Shown here in pieces: positions 16,950 to 26,972 of a stretch of 35,742 nucleotides of DNA (its first letter is position 1; each line of letters starts with the position of its first letter). The notes beneath the pieces are model-generated. The model did not search any database, was not told where the DNA came from, and saw only the letters and a program-made list of their open reading frames with translations. The position numbers and the translations under genes were made by a program. This stretch comes from Ureaplasma sp. Hg1 (GTDB taxonomy: Bacteria > Bacillota_I > Bacilli_A > Mycoplasmatales > Mycoplasmoidaceae). The DNA lies in assembly GCA_021378535.1 (NCBI GenBank), contig JAACJV010000010.1:1-35742 (forward strand), given 5' to 3'.

Positions 16950-17312
16950 ATGGCAAAATTAAACAATAAAGATATTATCGCTAGTCTAAAAGAAATGACT
17001 ATCTTAGAACTTAACGATCTAGTTAAAGCAATCGAAGAAGAATTCGGTGTATCAGCAGCTGCTCCTGCAGCTGCTGCTGGACCAGTAGCAAACGAAGCAC
17101 CAACTGAAGTAACAATTAAATTAATGGAAATTGGAACTAACAAAGTTGGCGCTATTAAAGCTTTTAGATCAATTACTGGTTTAGGCTTAATGGAAGCTAA
17201 GAAAGCTGTTGAATCATGTCCAACAGTTATCAAAGAAGACATTAAACCTGAAGAAGCTGCTGACATCAAAAAAGCATTTGAAGAAATCGGCGCTAAAGTT
17301 GAAATCAAATAA
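16950..17312 (+). CDS. rplL: Ribosomal protein L7/L12
   Basis: A 120-residue L7/L12, which recruits translational GTPases. It has an N-terminal dimerisation helix (ILELNDLVKAIEEEFGVSAA), an alanine-rich hinge (about 44-56) and a C-terminal domain with VGAIKAFRSITGLGLMEAKK and VESCPTVIKEDIKPEEA. No frame break. AAGGAG precedes the start, 36 bases after rplJ, and a strong terminator follows. rpoB and rpoC, often next in bacteria, are not downstream here. Confidence 0.97.
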   Translation: MAKLNNKDIIASLKEMTILELNDLVKAIEEEFGVSAAAPAAAAGPVANEAPTEVTIKLMEIGTNKVGAIKAFRSITGLGLMEAKKAVESCPTVIKEDIKPEEAADIKKAFEEIGAKVEIK

Positions 17313-17329
17313 TTAGAAATAATTACAAA

Positions 17330-17376
17330 TAAAAACTACCCTTGTTATTGCTAACGGGGTAGTTTTTATTTTTTTG
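17330..17376 (+). terminator. Terminator of rplJ-rplL
   Basis: AAAAACTACCC (17331-17341) pairs with GGGTAGTTTTT (17357-17367) around a 15-base loop, followed by ATTTTTTTT. Confidence 0.9.
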
Positions 17377-17425
17377 AATTTTTATAAATAATTTATTATT
17401 TATCTATATATAGGAAAATAAAAAA

Positions 17426-17551
17426 GTGGAAAATATTTTTTTTGTAGGTTATAATGAAGTTGCGCCATCCTTTACAGTTATGTGGGAAGTGCAAGTTGTT
17501 GAAAAGTTTATCACCGTTGTATTACACCACAACAGTTATATTAATTTTTAG
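17426..17551 (+). CDS. Possible 41-residue ORF in the post-rplL intergenic region
   Basis: From a GTG (17426) preceded by AGGAAA at 17412-17417, an open frame of 41 codons ends at TAG (17549-17551). It reads MENIFFVGYNEVAPSFTVMW and ends SYINF. It resembles no family I know. Translation is not established; the same bases could be part of a non-coding RNA. It is reported because it is the only plausible ORF in this 619-base gap. Confidence 0.2.
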   Translation: MENIFFVGYNEVAPSFTVMWEVQVVEKFITVVLHHNSYINF

Positions 17552-17764
17552 GTAATTACTAGTTCAAAAAAAATTAAAATTAAATAATTACCATGAATAT
17601 AAATTATCAGTCCACTTTTGTGTATGATTGATATTATCCATTTAATATATGTTGAGTGTAAAAAATTTGCAACACTTAAATTCGAAATATATAATTCGCT
17701 TTTAAGCCTTTAACATTTCAGACTTGTCCATACTACAATTATATAAAGGATACGCAAGTTTATA

Positions 17765-17782
17765 AATTAATGATCATTAATT
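17765..17782. repeat. 18-bp perfect palindrome
   Basis: AATTAATGATCATTAATT equals its own reverse complement. It lies 89 bases before the next promoter and 8 bases before a stable hairpin. A dimeric DNA-binding protein site is possible. Confidence 0.5.
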
Positions 17783-17790
17783 CTTTATGA

Positions 17791-17833
17791 AAGCAAGATA
17801 TTCAGAACCTGGCCGGGGACGAATGTCTTGCTT
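17791..17833. repeat. Two-tier stem-loop, possible terminator or small RNA
   Basis: AAGCAAGATATTC (17791-17803) pairs with GAATGTCTTGCTT (17821-17833), 13 bp with one G-T pair. The loop holds a small GC-rich stem (CCTGGCCGGG, 17808-17817). It is followed only by TTGC, so the T run for a terminator is weak. No clear gene ends here. Confidence 0.45.
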
Positions 17834-17870
17834 TTGCACGTAACCATTAAACAATAATTTACATTTAATG

Positions 17871-17898
17871 TTGCAACGTTAATTTTATTTGATAAAAT
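17871..17898 (+). promoter_or_regulatory. Probable promoter of the acidic hypothetical gene
   Basis: TTGCAA (17871-17876), a 16-base spacer and TAAAAT (17893-17898), 34 bases before the start codon. Confidence 0.5.
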
Positions 17899-17931
17899 CA
17901 ATATATTATATTTAAGGAATGGGTAACATTT

Positions 17932-18699
17932 ATGGGATTATCAAAGTCAAAGGAAAGCGTTAATATTGGAAGTGATTATGAAGAAATCACAATTAATCGT
18001 TTATTAGGTCTAGAGAGTGCTACAAAATTTGATTTAATGTATTTGGTCACAAATTTTTTTGAACAAACTAATTCAGTGATAGATAATTTATACTTGGATT
18101 ATGAAAATAATAATGACAGTATTTTTGTTTTTCCAAATAAAAATGATTTATACACGGCAGCATGAGTTAAAAACCTATATATGGCTAATATTATGTTTGT
18201 TGATTTTTTAGAGCATGGCGGTACTTTTAAAAGAGCACAAGACATTAAGGACATTCATTATAATAAGAAATTAGTTGACCTTAAAAAATTTATTGCTATT
18301 TTTGATCGATTAACTAATATTTTAAAAGAAAATCTACCAGAAACTAGTTTTCAAGAAATAAAAAATCAGTATCAAATTAACAAACAATTAGAATCATTAA
18401 TTATTGTTGAAGAACATGTAACTCACACTGATCAGAATTTACTAAAAGTATTAGATACTGATATTAACCGTTACGATTCTTTATATGATAGTGATTTTGG
18501 AGATTTGCCTGATATCAAAGATGTTAAAGCTTATGATACTAATGAAGAAATTCATGAAGCCATCACGAAGGCAGAAAAAGATATTTCAACAATTGAAGAA
18601 CCAGAAGTTGAACAGGATGTGATGAACCATATTTCTAGCGCAACTAAAGAAATCGATGAAATCGATGTCAGTCAATTTGGTCCAAAAAAATCTAAGTAA
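17932..18699 (+). CDS. Acidic cytoplasmic protein of unknown function
   Basis: A 255-residue protein in one frame when the UGA at 18163-18165 is read as Trp. No signal peptide or membrane helix is seen. The N-terminal two thirds look globular and helical (ITINRLLGLESATKFDLMYL, KNLYMANIMFVDFLEHGGTF, KKFIAIFDRLTNILKENL). The last 80 residues are strongly acidic and probably disordered or helical (DISTIEEPEVEQDVMNHISS), ending in a basic GPKKSK. The binding site is AAGGAAT. It has its own promoter and a terminator shared with convergent rpmB. I do not recognise a family; it may be specific to this lineage. Confidence 0.8.
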
Positions 18700-18713
18700 A
18701 ATTAGAAAATAAT

Positions 18714-18750
18714 AGAAAAAACTAGGTAGTTTAAATACCTAGTTTTTTCT
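18714..18750. terminator. Bidirectional terminator between the hypothetical gene and rpmB
   Basis: AAAAAACTAGGTA (about 18716-18728) pairs perfectly with TACCTAGTTTTTT (18736-18748) around a 7-base loop, with A and T runs on both sides. Confidence 0.9.
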
Positions 18751-18776
18751 ATAATCATAAAATTATATTATATAAA

Positions 18777-18974
18777 TTATGCTAATCGATTATGCTTCTT
18801 AAGAGTTTTTAAAGTTCTTGCTGAAACTTTAACTGTTCTAGTTTTACCAGGACCATCTTTAATAGTCGCTTTTTGTAAGTTTAAATTTCATTTTCTCTTA
18901 GAATGGTTCATAGCATGTGATCTAGTGTTACCACTTAGTGGCCCTTTACCAGTAATGTCGTCTTTGCGTGCCAT
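18777..18974 (-). CDS. rpmB: Ribosomal protein L28
   Basis: A 65-residue L28 of the large subunit. [20 protein letters not shown] is the conserved N-terminus, [20 protein letters not shown] the core, with Trp29 encoded by UGA, and [18 protein letters not shown] the C-terminus. Because of the internal UGA, a standard-code reading misses it. GGAGGTG precedes the start. It is divergent from the Asp23-family gene, as rpmB and yloU are in Bacillus. It lacks the zinc cysteines of some L28 proteins. Confidence 0.95.
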
Positions 18975-19009
18975 AAATTTACACCTCCACAGTTTAATAT
19001 TGCTATATA

Positions 19010-19038
19010 ATGATACATTATATCTCTATATATTGCAA
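19010..19038 (-). promoter_or_regulatory. Promoter of rpmB
   Basis: On the minus strand TTGCAA (19038-19033), a 17-base spacer and TATCAT (19015-19010), 36 bases before the start codon. Confidence 0.6.
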
Positions 19039-19161
19039 ATACTTTCTAACATTTAGTTAAATTTTACTATTTCTATTTTAAAAGATTTATAATATAATTT
19101 ATTACTACATACTATATGTAATGCATATAAATGATTCGAGCACATGACGTGAGGGGAATAT

Positions 19162-19431
19162 ATGAAACAATCTCTAACAAAATTCAGTAATGATATTATT
19201 AGAAAATTAATTAAAGTATCTGCAAGCCAAATAGCTGGCGTGAATGAAGATATCTTAAGTGATGAAGACATTCACGTTGGTGACAATTATGTTTCCGTGA
19301 AAATAACATTATCACAAAACATCATTAATATCAAAAGTGTCACACTCGAACTCCAAAAAAAAATATATTTTGTTTTAAGCAATCAAATGGATTGTGAAGA
19401 ATTAATAGTCGATATAACAGTAAAGAATTAG
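19162..19431 (+). CDS. Asp23/Gls24-family protein (YloU-like)
   Basis: An 89-residue small Asp23/DUF322 protein. IIRKLIKVSASQIAGV matches the family start, then VSVKITLSQNIINIKSVTLE and LQKKIYFVLSNQMDCEELIV with the closing VDITV. It is shorter than the usual 110-120. In Firmicutes this gene is found immediately before fakA (yloV) between rpmB and later lipid genes, and the same order holds here. Its biochemical role is unclear; a link to fatty-acid or envelope physiology is inferred from this constant pairing. The binding site is AGGGGA; two overlapping TATAAT hexamers lie at 19088-19098. Confidence 0.8.
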   Translation: MKQSLTKFSNDIIRKLIKVSASQIAGVNEDILSDEDIHVGDNYVSVKITLSQNIINIKSVTLELQKKIYFVLSNQMDCEELIVDITVKN

Positions 19432-19444
19432 TAAGGGTGATAAT

Positions 19445-21142
19445 ATGAAAACAATAAAAGTAGAACTTTTTAAACGAATGTTGTTCGGTGGTGGAGCAAT
19501 CATTGAAAAACAATATGAATATATTAATGACCTTAATGTCTTTCCAGTGCCTGATGGTGATACTGGAACTAATATGAAAGTGACTGTGTTAGGCGCATTG
19601 GATGCTATTAAAGAAATAGAACCACTTGACCCGAGCGTGATTGGCCAAAAGTTTTCACGTGGTTTATTAATGAGTGCGCGGGGGAACTCAGGGGTTATTT
19701 TTAGTCAAATTATTAAGGGCTTTGTTAGCACTTTTAGTGAAGGCTCAAACGAGATAACGATTCCTCAACTTATTAAATCATTTGATAAGGCAAGAGAAAT
19801 TTCATATAAAGCAGTGGCAACACCCGTTGAAGGAACAATTTTAACAGTTATCCGTGTTACGAGTGAAAAGATATTAGCTTATAAAAAATTTGACAGTGTT
19901 GAAGAATTATTCGCATTAGCTTTAAAAGAAGCATTACTGATTTTAGAGAAAACTCCTGAAATGCTTGAAGAATTAAAAGAAGTTGGCGTCGTAGACTCTG
20001 GTGGTTATGGATTGTGTTGTTTCTTTGAAGGCATGAACGCTGTATTAAATAATAAGATGAATGACTTAATTAATCAAAAAATTGATAAAAAAGTTAATAA
20101 AAAGAATCCATTGGGAGACTTTGCTGTGCTTTCTAATAAACACGAAACAAATGAAGGGTTTGGTTATTGCTCTGAAATTATTATGCAAATTGGAGCAAAA
20201 ATTCAGCCCGAAGATCATGATAAGATAAAATTTGATATTGATAGTTTTCGCCATCAACTTGAAAAAATCGGTAATTCATTAGTTTGTGTTCAAGACAACG
20301 ATATTGTTAAAGTCCATATTCATAGTATCGATCCAGGCCAATTTTTAAAATTATGTCAAAAATATGGTGAATTTGCAAAGGTTAAATTTGAAAATATGAC
20401 AAACCAATTCCACGAAAATATGGAGCGTCGCGGCATTATCATTACTAAACCTAGCGACAATGCATCTTTATCTGAAAAACCTGCCATTATCATTACGGTG
20501 CCATCAGAAAAAATTGCTTCTATTATGGAAAAAGATTACTCTTTAAAATACTCGATTAATACCGAGACTAATGGGAACCCTTCCATCCAAGATTTTCTTA
20601 GAAAAATCCAAGAAACAAAATCACGTAATATATTTATTATTACCGATGATTCGAATATTATTTTAGCAGCTACACAAGCTGCTGATATTGTAAAAGAAAA
20701 TATCAATATCAATATTATTCCAGGGAAAAATATTTTTGAAGCATTAATGGCTGGACTTGCTTATCAAGCAAATGTTGATTTTAGTATAAATGCTAGAGAG
20801 ATGATAAAGACAGCTAAAAATACAGTTTCTGCAATGGTTTCAACATCAATTAAAAATGTACAATATAAACATATTACAGTTAAGAAAAACGACTATATTG
20901 GAATTCTTAATAAAAAGGTTTTAGTTAGTAATCGAGATGAAGAATCAGCTGTTAAAGAAACTGTTGATAAATTAATGATGAAGGTTAAACAACCAGATAT
21001 AGCAATGTTGTTCTATGGTCAAAACGCTAGCATGGCAGTTGTTCGAAATATTGAGAAATATATCAACGAAGTATACGGTTGTTATTGTGAAGTAAAAGAC
21101 GGAAATCAAAAAGTTTATAGTTATTATATTGGTTTACAATAA
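19445..21142 (+). CDS. fakA: Fatty acid kinase catalytic subunit FakA (DAK2/DhaL domain protein)
   Basis: A 565-residue FakA, which phosphorylates fatty acids carried by FakB (DegV-family) proteins so they can enter phospholipid synthesis. The N-terminal DhaL kinase domain has VFPVPDGDTGTNMKVT (about 32-47; metal-binding aspartates), LLMSARGNSGVIFSQI, ATPVEGTILTVIR and VGVVDSGGYGL. A middle domain (NEGFGYCSEIIMQI) and the C-terminal EDD-like domain follow. No UGA codon occurs in frame. It starts 13 bases after the Asp23-family gene. The DegV-like protein at 29504-30397 is a candidate FakB partner, and PlsX is the next gene. Confidence 0.92.
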   Translation: MKTIKVELFKRMLFGGGAIIEKQYEYINDLNVFPVPDGDTGTNMKVTVLGALDAIKEIEPLDPSVIGQKFSRGLLMSARGNSGVIFSQIIKGFVSTFSEGSNEITIPQLIKSFDKAREISYKAVATPVEGTILTVIRVTSEKILAYKKFDSVEELFALALKEALLILEKTPEMLEELKEVGVVDSGGYGLCCFFEGMNAVLNNKMNDLINQKIDKKVNKKNPLGDFAVLSNKHETNEGFGYCSEIIMQIGAKIQPEDHDKIKFDIDSFRHQLEKIGNSLVCVQDNDIVKVHIHSIDPGQFLKLCQKYGEFAKVKFENMTNQFHENMERRGIIITKPSDNASLSEKPAIIITVPSEKIASIMEKDYSLKYSINTETNGNPSIQDFLRKIQETKSRNIFIITDDSNIILAATQAADIVKENININIIPGKNIFEALMAGLAYQANVDFSINAREMIKTAKNTVSAMVSTSIKNVQYKHITVKKNDYIGILNKKVLVSNRDEESAVKETVDKLMMKVKQPDIAMLFYGQNASMAVVRNIEKYINEVYGCYCEVKDGNQKVYSYYIGLQ

Positions 21143-21162
21143 TTTATAATAGGAGGAATTTT

Positions 21163-22149
21163 ATGAAATTAGCAGTAGATGTAATGGGGTTTGAAAATAA
21201 TATTGATGAAGCTATTAAAGCGAGTCGAGAATTTATTAAAAAACATAAAAACGTATCACTTGTTCTCGTAGGTGACGATCGAATTATTAAGGATAAAATG
21301 TTTCCTACTGATCGTTTTAGCGTCGCACCAGCAAGTCAAGTGGTCTTGCCAACGGATAATTTACTAGCTGCCCGGCGTAAAACTGATTCATCAATGTATG
21401 TCGCAGCAAAATTAGTTAAGGACGGAAAAGTTGATGGTTTTTTAAGTGCTGGATCAACTTCTGCATTTGTTTCAACAGTGTATTCTGTTTTTGGATTAAT
21501 TGAAAATGTTAAAAAGCCAGGTTTTATGCCGTGGGTTCCCACAACGAATGGTATCGGATTTAATTTACTAGATGTCGGGGCTTCACCTATATGCACTGCA
21601 GAAGATTTACATAATTTTGCTAAAATGGCAAAAGTCTATGTTGAAAAAGCACGGAAGATTAATAATCCTAGAATCGGTATTTTAAATATCGGAACTGAAG
21701 AATATAAAGGTTTAGACCTTCACCGTGAAGCTCACAAGTTATTAAAAGAAGATAAATCACTTAATTACATCGGGTTTGTTGAATCTCGAAGAATTATGAA
21801 TGGCGTTGCCGATATTGTGGTAACCGATGGATACAGTGGTAATCTCGTTTTAAAAGCTTATGAGGGTACGGGTAAAGCATTAATGCATACGATTAAGGCA
21901 GCTTACAAGAAACCTATAAATTACTTAGGAGCATTATTTTCTATCGGTATGATTCATAAAATGATGCACACTTATGACTATAAAAATCATGCTGGTGCTT
22001 TTGTTTTAGGATTAGATAAAGTAGCCGTTAAAACCCACGGTTCAGCAGATTCAAAACAATTTTATAGTTCCCTACAAATGTTATACGATTGCGTCAATGC
22101 AGACGTATTGAACGATATCAAAACAATAATGGAAAATAGCAATGGATAG
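21163..22149 (+). CDS. plsX: Phosphate acyltransferase PlsX
   Basis: A 328-residue PlsX, which interconverts acyl-ACP or acyl groups and acyl-phosphate for lysophosphatidate synthesis. The start MKLAVDVMGFENNIDEAI corresponds to the usual DAMGGD region, which is altered here. FLSAGSTSAFVSTV, GIGFNLLDVGASPICTAEDL, RIGILNIGTEEYKG and VTDGYSGNLVLKAYEG are strong family matches. AGGAGG precedes the ATG. Together with upstream fakA this forms the fatty-acid incorporation route: FakA makes acyl-phosphate, and PlsX links it to ACP. The stop overlaps the start of rnc by 8 bases. Confidence 0.93.
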   Translation: MKLAVDVMGFENNIDEAIKASREFIKKHKNVSLVLVGDDRIIKDKMFPTDRFSVAPASQVVLPTDNLLAARRKTDSSMYVAAKLVKDGKVDGFLSAGSTSAFVSTVYSVFGLIENVKKPGFMPWVPTTNGIGFNLLDVGASPICTAEDLHNFAKMAKVYVEKARKINNPRIGILNIGTEEYKGLDLHREAHKLLKEDKSLNYIGFVESRRIMNGVADIVVTDGYSGNLVLKAYEGTGKALMHTIKAAYKKPINYLGALFSIGMIHKMMHTYDYKNHAGAFVLGLDKVAVKTHGSADSKQFYSSLQMLYDCVNADVLNDIKTIMENSNG

Positions 22150-22804
22150 ACAACAAGAAACTTTAAATAAAATTTTAGCGCAATATGATATTAAGATAAC
22201 TAAACCAAGTATCTACATTGAAGCATTGACGCATAATTCTTATTCCAACGAACATAATAAGAATTACAATTACCAAAAATTAGAATTTTTGGGGGATTCA
22301 ATTGTGAATTGAATCGTGAGTGAATTTCTTTATAATGAAAAAATGAGCGAAGGTGAAATGAGTAATAATCGTTCACGTATCGTTCGATCAGAAACAATGG
22401 CAAAAGCAAATAAATATTTAGGGCTTGAAGCTGCATTATATCTAGGACACGGGGTAGAAAAAGAAATTTCTCAAAAAATTTTAGAAGATACCTTTGAAGC
22501 TTTTATTGGGGCAGTAACACTTGATGCTGGAATTGAAGCAACAAAAAAAATTATTTATGGAACGATTATTCATTTTTTCAATAATCATGAATTAGACCAT
22601 ATGATAAATTATAAGACGTTGTTTCAAGAAGCTGTGCAACAAACGAGTCAACGTGATATTAACTATCGTCAGGTTGAATGCTATGATGGTAGTAAAAAAG
22701 TTGAGCTGTGATATAACAAAATGAAATATGGTGAAGGCGAAGGAAAAAAATATACTGATGCTGAACAACAAGCAGCAAGAAACGCATTAGCTAAGTTAGG
22801 TTAG
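22142..22804 (+). CDS. rnc: Ribonuclease III
   Basis: A 220-residue double-strand-specific RNase. The N-terminal catalytic domain has ALTHNSYSNE, the signature YQKLEFLGDSIVNW (usually RLEFLGDAVL) and EDTFEAFIGAVTLD with the catalytic Glu/Asp. The C-terminal dsRNA-binding domain has YKTLFQEAVQQ and DAEQQAARNALAKLG. UGA encodes Trp in IVNWIVSEF and again in VELWYNKMKYGEG. The ATG overlaps the plsX stop by 8 bases, so translation is coupled. It processes rRNA and other duplex RNAs. Confidence 0.94.
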
Positions 22805-22834
22805 AAATATATGCTATCTTGAATGGCGACAAAT

Positions 22835-22870
22835 GCAAACACCTCTAGTTTAATAGGGGTGTTTTTATTT
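22835..22870 (+). terminator. Terminator after rnc
   Basis: AAACACCTCT (22837-22846) pairs with AGGGGTGTTT (22855-22864), including one G-T pair, followed by TTATTTT. It ends the lipid/rnc unit before smc. Confidence 0.85.
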
Positions 22871-22895
22871 TCTCTTAAAAACAATAAAATACGAA

Positions 22896-22925
22896 TTACA
22901 ACACATTGATATTTTATAGTATAAT
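22896..22925 (+). promoter_or_regulatory. Possible promoter of smc-ftsY-ylxM
   Basis: TTACAA (22896-22901), an 18-base spacer and TATAAT (22920-22925), about 50 bases before the smc start codon. Confidence 0.5.
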
Positions 22926-22975
22926 AATTAACATATATACATTGTATATAAACAACAACAAATTAAGGTGATAAA

Positions 22976-25936
22976 ATGATATTCTTAAAAAAGTTCCACG
23001 CATATGGGTTTAAATCATTTGCTGATGAAGTAAATCTTGAATTCAATCATCCGATGACCGGGATTGTAGGACCAAATGGGTCAGGTAAATCTAACATCGT
23101 TGATGCATTAAAATGAGTACTAGGTGAGCAATCAATCAAAAGCTTACGTGGGAGCAACAAAACAAATTTAATCTTCATGGGTTCAAAAGGACGTCAAGAA
23201 AGTAAGTTTGCTGAAATTACATTAACCTTTGATAATTCAAATAAAGTGTTGCACTATGATGGCGACGAAATTTCAGTTACAAGAAAATTACACCGTAACA
23301 CTGGAATAAATGAATATTATATTAATGGACAACCATCGCGACTTCGCGACATCCAAGAGGCTTTTCTTGATACTGGTCTAAGTAAGGGCTCATTAGGAAT
23401 CATTAGTCAAGGAACGGTAAATTGATTTGCAGAATCAAAACCTGAAGACCGACGGAAAATGTTTGAAGAAGCTGCTGGAATTGGTCGTTACTCTAAGAAA
23501 AAAGACGAATCGCTACGACATTTAGCACGAAGTGAAGAACATTTAAACCGTATTTTAGATATAGTTAATGAATTAGAAAAAGATTTAAAGAAATTAAATA
23601 AACAAGCAGAAAAAGCTAAAATTTTTAAGGAAAAACGTAAGCAATTACAAGATATCGAAATAACTATTTTAGTTAGAGATATTAGTCATCTTAAGGTTCA
23701 AGCAACTCAATTAAGAGAAAAATTAGCTGAAGCCACAACCCAACGAACACAATTCGAACCTATCGTTAAAGAAATCAAACAAAAACTTGATTTCGCTAAA
23801 CAAAAAGAAGAATCTGCTGATCAAGATGCTACTAATTATAATAAAGATATGCATGATATAAATGAAAAAATTAACACTGCTGAAAAAAAGCAAATGTTAA
23901 TCCACTCTCGTTTAAATGATGATTTATCAAGTGACAATGAAGCTACTAAAGCAGCAGCTTATGAACAATTGATTATTTCGTTTAAGGTTGATATTAAAGA
24001 ATTAGAAGAACGTTTAGAAGAATTAGATGTTCAAATTGAAACTTATGATGAAATCGTTCAACAACTGGACACCAAACGTAATAATTTTAACGCTGAGGTA
24101 AACGCTCTAAGTATTACCCTTACTGAAAATAGAATGAATTTGAAATACATTGAAAGAGAAATGCAACGGCAAAATAGTAGCAATGCAGGAGTGCGAGCTA
24201 TATTAGATAACCGTGCTGCTTTAAACGGGATTTATGATACAGTAATAAATTATCTAAAAGTAGATAAGAAGTACGAGATGGCTATTGAAACCGCGTTAGG
24301 ACGAAGTTCGAGCAATATTATTGTTGAAGATAGCACAGCAGCAAGAAACGCAATTATGTTTTTAAAGAAAAACCGAGCAGGTAAAGCGACCTTCTTGCCT
24401 TTAAGAGATATTAAAGAAAGAAACGTTCGTGCTGAACATTTAGACGTCTTAAATGAATTAGAGGGGTTCATCGGCGTTGCTTCTTCACTTGTTACAATCG
24501 AACCGAAACTAAAACCGATCACTGAAGCTTTGTTAGGAAATACAATTGTTTCAGATGACATTGACAAAGGAATAAGACTATCTAAATATACTTATCAAAT
24601 GTATAAAGTCATTTCGCTTGAAGGTGATATTATTATGCCAGGTGGAGCAATGACTGGTGGATCAACTAATAAAGTTGGTATCAGTACATTAAATATAGAA
24701 GAGAAACGTAATGAAATGATAGCTATTGTTCAACAGCAAGAAGAGAAATTAACTACTCTTAAAGTGGAACAAGAGAAAGTTTCTGCTGAATATAATGAAA
24801 CTTATGCGAAGTTGAATCAAAAAAAATTCAGTCAGGAATCATACAGTAACCAATTAGAAAATAATAATAAAATGGTGACTAAACATATTACTGAATATGA
24901 AGCTCTAACCAAACAATCTTTTGATGATAAGAGCGTTAAATTAGATAGTAAATCATTAGCTGAAGAATTAAATCAATTAACTGGTCGTCGTGATAAAATT
25001 ATGGAAAACTTAAATGTTGCCCAACAATCTAAAACAAGTTACCGTAGTCAAGTTGTTGATTATGAAGGTCGTCTTGAAGACATGCGAATGCAATTAGATA
25101 AATTAAGAGATGCAGTTTTCAGTTTTGAACAAAATATAACTAAATGTGATAATGGAATTCTAATTAGCAAACAAAGAATTAATGAAACATACAAAATGAC
25201 TGTTGATTTTGCTTTTGAAAATTATAATAATGATTTACCAATGTCAGAACCACAAGCTCGTGAAATCATCCGAACATTAAAAGTGGAAATCGACGCTTTA
25301 GGTAATATTAACTTAGATGCTGTGCAAGAATTAGAAGAGAAGCAAGCACGCCATGATGAAATGGCAAAAGAAAAAGAACAACTAGAAAAAGCTGTTAATG
25401 ACATCAAGGCTGCGATTAATGAACTAGATAAAAAAGCAAAAGAAGATTTTGCTAGAGTAATTGATAGTGTTAACGAAATGATTCCTACGACCTTCAAATT
25501 TTTATTTGGTGGCGGGACTTGTGCAATTAGTTATTCTGACCCTGAAAATATTTTAGAATCAGGAATTGAAGTAATGGCTCACCCACCAGGAAAACGTGTT
25601 AGTAATCTAACCTTATTATCAGGTGGTGAAAAAACACTTGTAGCACTATCAGTTCTATTTGCGATTTTGAAAATATCATCTTTTCCATTAGTTATTCTTG
25701 ATGAAGCTGAAGCAGCACTAGATATCGCTAATGTTGAACGATTTGCTAACATTATTAAAACAAATACTTCTGATACGCAATTCTTAATCATTACACACCG
25801 TCCTGGTACAATGAAGGAATGTGGGGAATTATTCGGTACAACAATGCAAGTTCGTGGTGTTACAAAAATGTTTACAGTATCACTTGAACAAGCTGAAGAT
25901 TTAACAAACGAAGAAGAAACGAGCGGAGAATCGTAA
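22976..25936 (+). CDS. smc: Chromosome segregation protein SMC
   Basis: A 986-residue SMC ATPase that organises and condenses the chromosome, usually with ScpA and ScpB. Walker [10 protein letters not shown] is at 32-40 and Trp47 (UGA) is in ALKWVLGEQ. Long coiled coils flank a hinge near the middle ([20 protein letters not shown], then [20 protein letters not shown]), and [10 protein letters not shown] ends the hinge. The C-terminal head has signature LLSGGEKTL (880-888) and Walker [12 protein letters not shown]. It is shorter than the roughly 1190 residues of Bacillus SMC because the coils are shorter. Two UGA codons are used. The binding site is AAGGTGA. ftsY begins one base after its stop. 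Confidence 0.95.
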
Positions 25937-25937
25937 T

Positions 25938-26972
25938 ATGGCATTTTTTAAAAATCTAATTGATAAGATCCAAAAAAAGAAAGATACCGCAAAAGCTGTT
26001 AAAGAAAAAAATATTGAAAATCGGATAATCAAGGTTGAAAATAAACAAAAGGCTTTTGATAAGGGTTTACATAAATCTTCAACAAGTTTAAGTCAAGCAA
26101 TAAATAATTTGGCTAGCGACTTTAAGGAAGTTGACGAAACTCTTTTTGAAAATTTAGAGGAAATGTTAATTTCATATGATGTTGGTTATACTGCCACAAC
26201 TAAAATAATTGATGCAGTTAGAGCGGAAATACAATTTCAAAAAGTTAAGAATGTTAAGTTAATCAAATCAATAATAGTTGATAAGATATTTGTTTACTAT
26301 ATTCAAGACACTAACATTAACACTAATATTAATTTAGAAAACGATCGTACTAACGTGGTCCTGGTAGTAGGTGTAAACGGAGTTGGGAAAACAACATCCA
26401 TTGCTAAAATTGCTAAAAAATTCGTCGATGAAAATAAACGGGTTTTACTTGTGGCTGGAGATACTTTTAGAGCAGGTGCTGTTGAACAATTAAAAGTTTG
26501 AGCAACACGACTAAAAGTAGATATTATTATTCCAGACAAGCCAGGGCAAGAACCTGCTTCAGTAATTTATAAGGGAATTCAAAAGGCATATCAAGATAAT
26601 TATGATTTAGTTATTTGCGATACATCAGGTCGTTTACAAAATAAAGTTAATTTAATGAACGAACTAAAGAAGATACATGATATTATCCATAAGTTTGATA
26701 AGATGGCGCCACACGAAACCTTATTGGTTTTAGATGCTACTACAGGACAATCAGGGTTAAACCAAGCAAAGGCTTTTAAAGAAGCTACGAATGTAACCGG
26801 AATTGTACTTGCAAAAATGGACTCAACATCGAAAGGTGGAATAGTATTGGCAATTAAAGATTTCTTTGATATTCCGGTTAAATTTATTGGGTTAGGAGAG
26901 CAATTGGATGATTTAGCGCCTTTTGACCTTGAACAATTTGTAATTGGGATTACAAAGGATTTGGAATTATAA
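25938..26972 (+). CDS. ftsY: Signal recognition particle receptor FtsY
   Basis: A 344-residue SRP receptor GTPase that docks ribosome-SRP complexes at the membrane. A basic, charged N-terminal region (1-45) replaces the longer acidic A domain. The N domain has [20 protein letters not shown]. The G domain has G1 GVNGVGKTT (145-153), [18 protein letters not shown] (with Trp as UGA), G3 DTSGRLQNK (usually DTAGR) and G4/G5 [13 protein letters not shown] (usually TKLDGTAKGG) and [14 protein letters not shown]. Its stop codon shares one base with the ylxM start (TAATG). Confidence 0.95.

Larger units (their letters stand above)
17377..17931. other. Structured intergenic region
   Basis: Between the rplL terminator and the next gene no known gene is visible. 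It holds an 8-bp inverted repeat GGTAATTA/TAATTACC (17551-17558 and 17585-17592), an 8-bp hairpin TTGAGTGT/ACACTTAA with one G-T pair (17652-17659 and 17672-17679), an 18-bp palindrome (17765-17782) and a 13-bp hairpin (17791-17833). I looked for RNase P RNA, tmRNA, SRP RNA and tRNA signatures and found none. Confidence 0.5.

Noticed and set aside
17421-17434. AAAAAGTGG as an MraZ box
   Set aside because: MraZ sites consist of several regularly spaced copies before mraZ; only one copy is present and no mraZ follows.
17791-17833. SRP RNA or tmRNA, because of the GC-rich CCTGGCCGGGG loop
   Set aside because: The conserved SRP core (GGAAGGAAGCAG-type tetraloop region) and tmRNA ends are missing.
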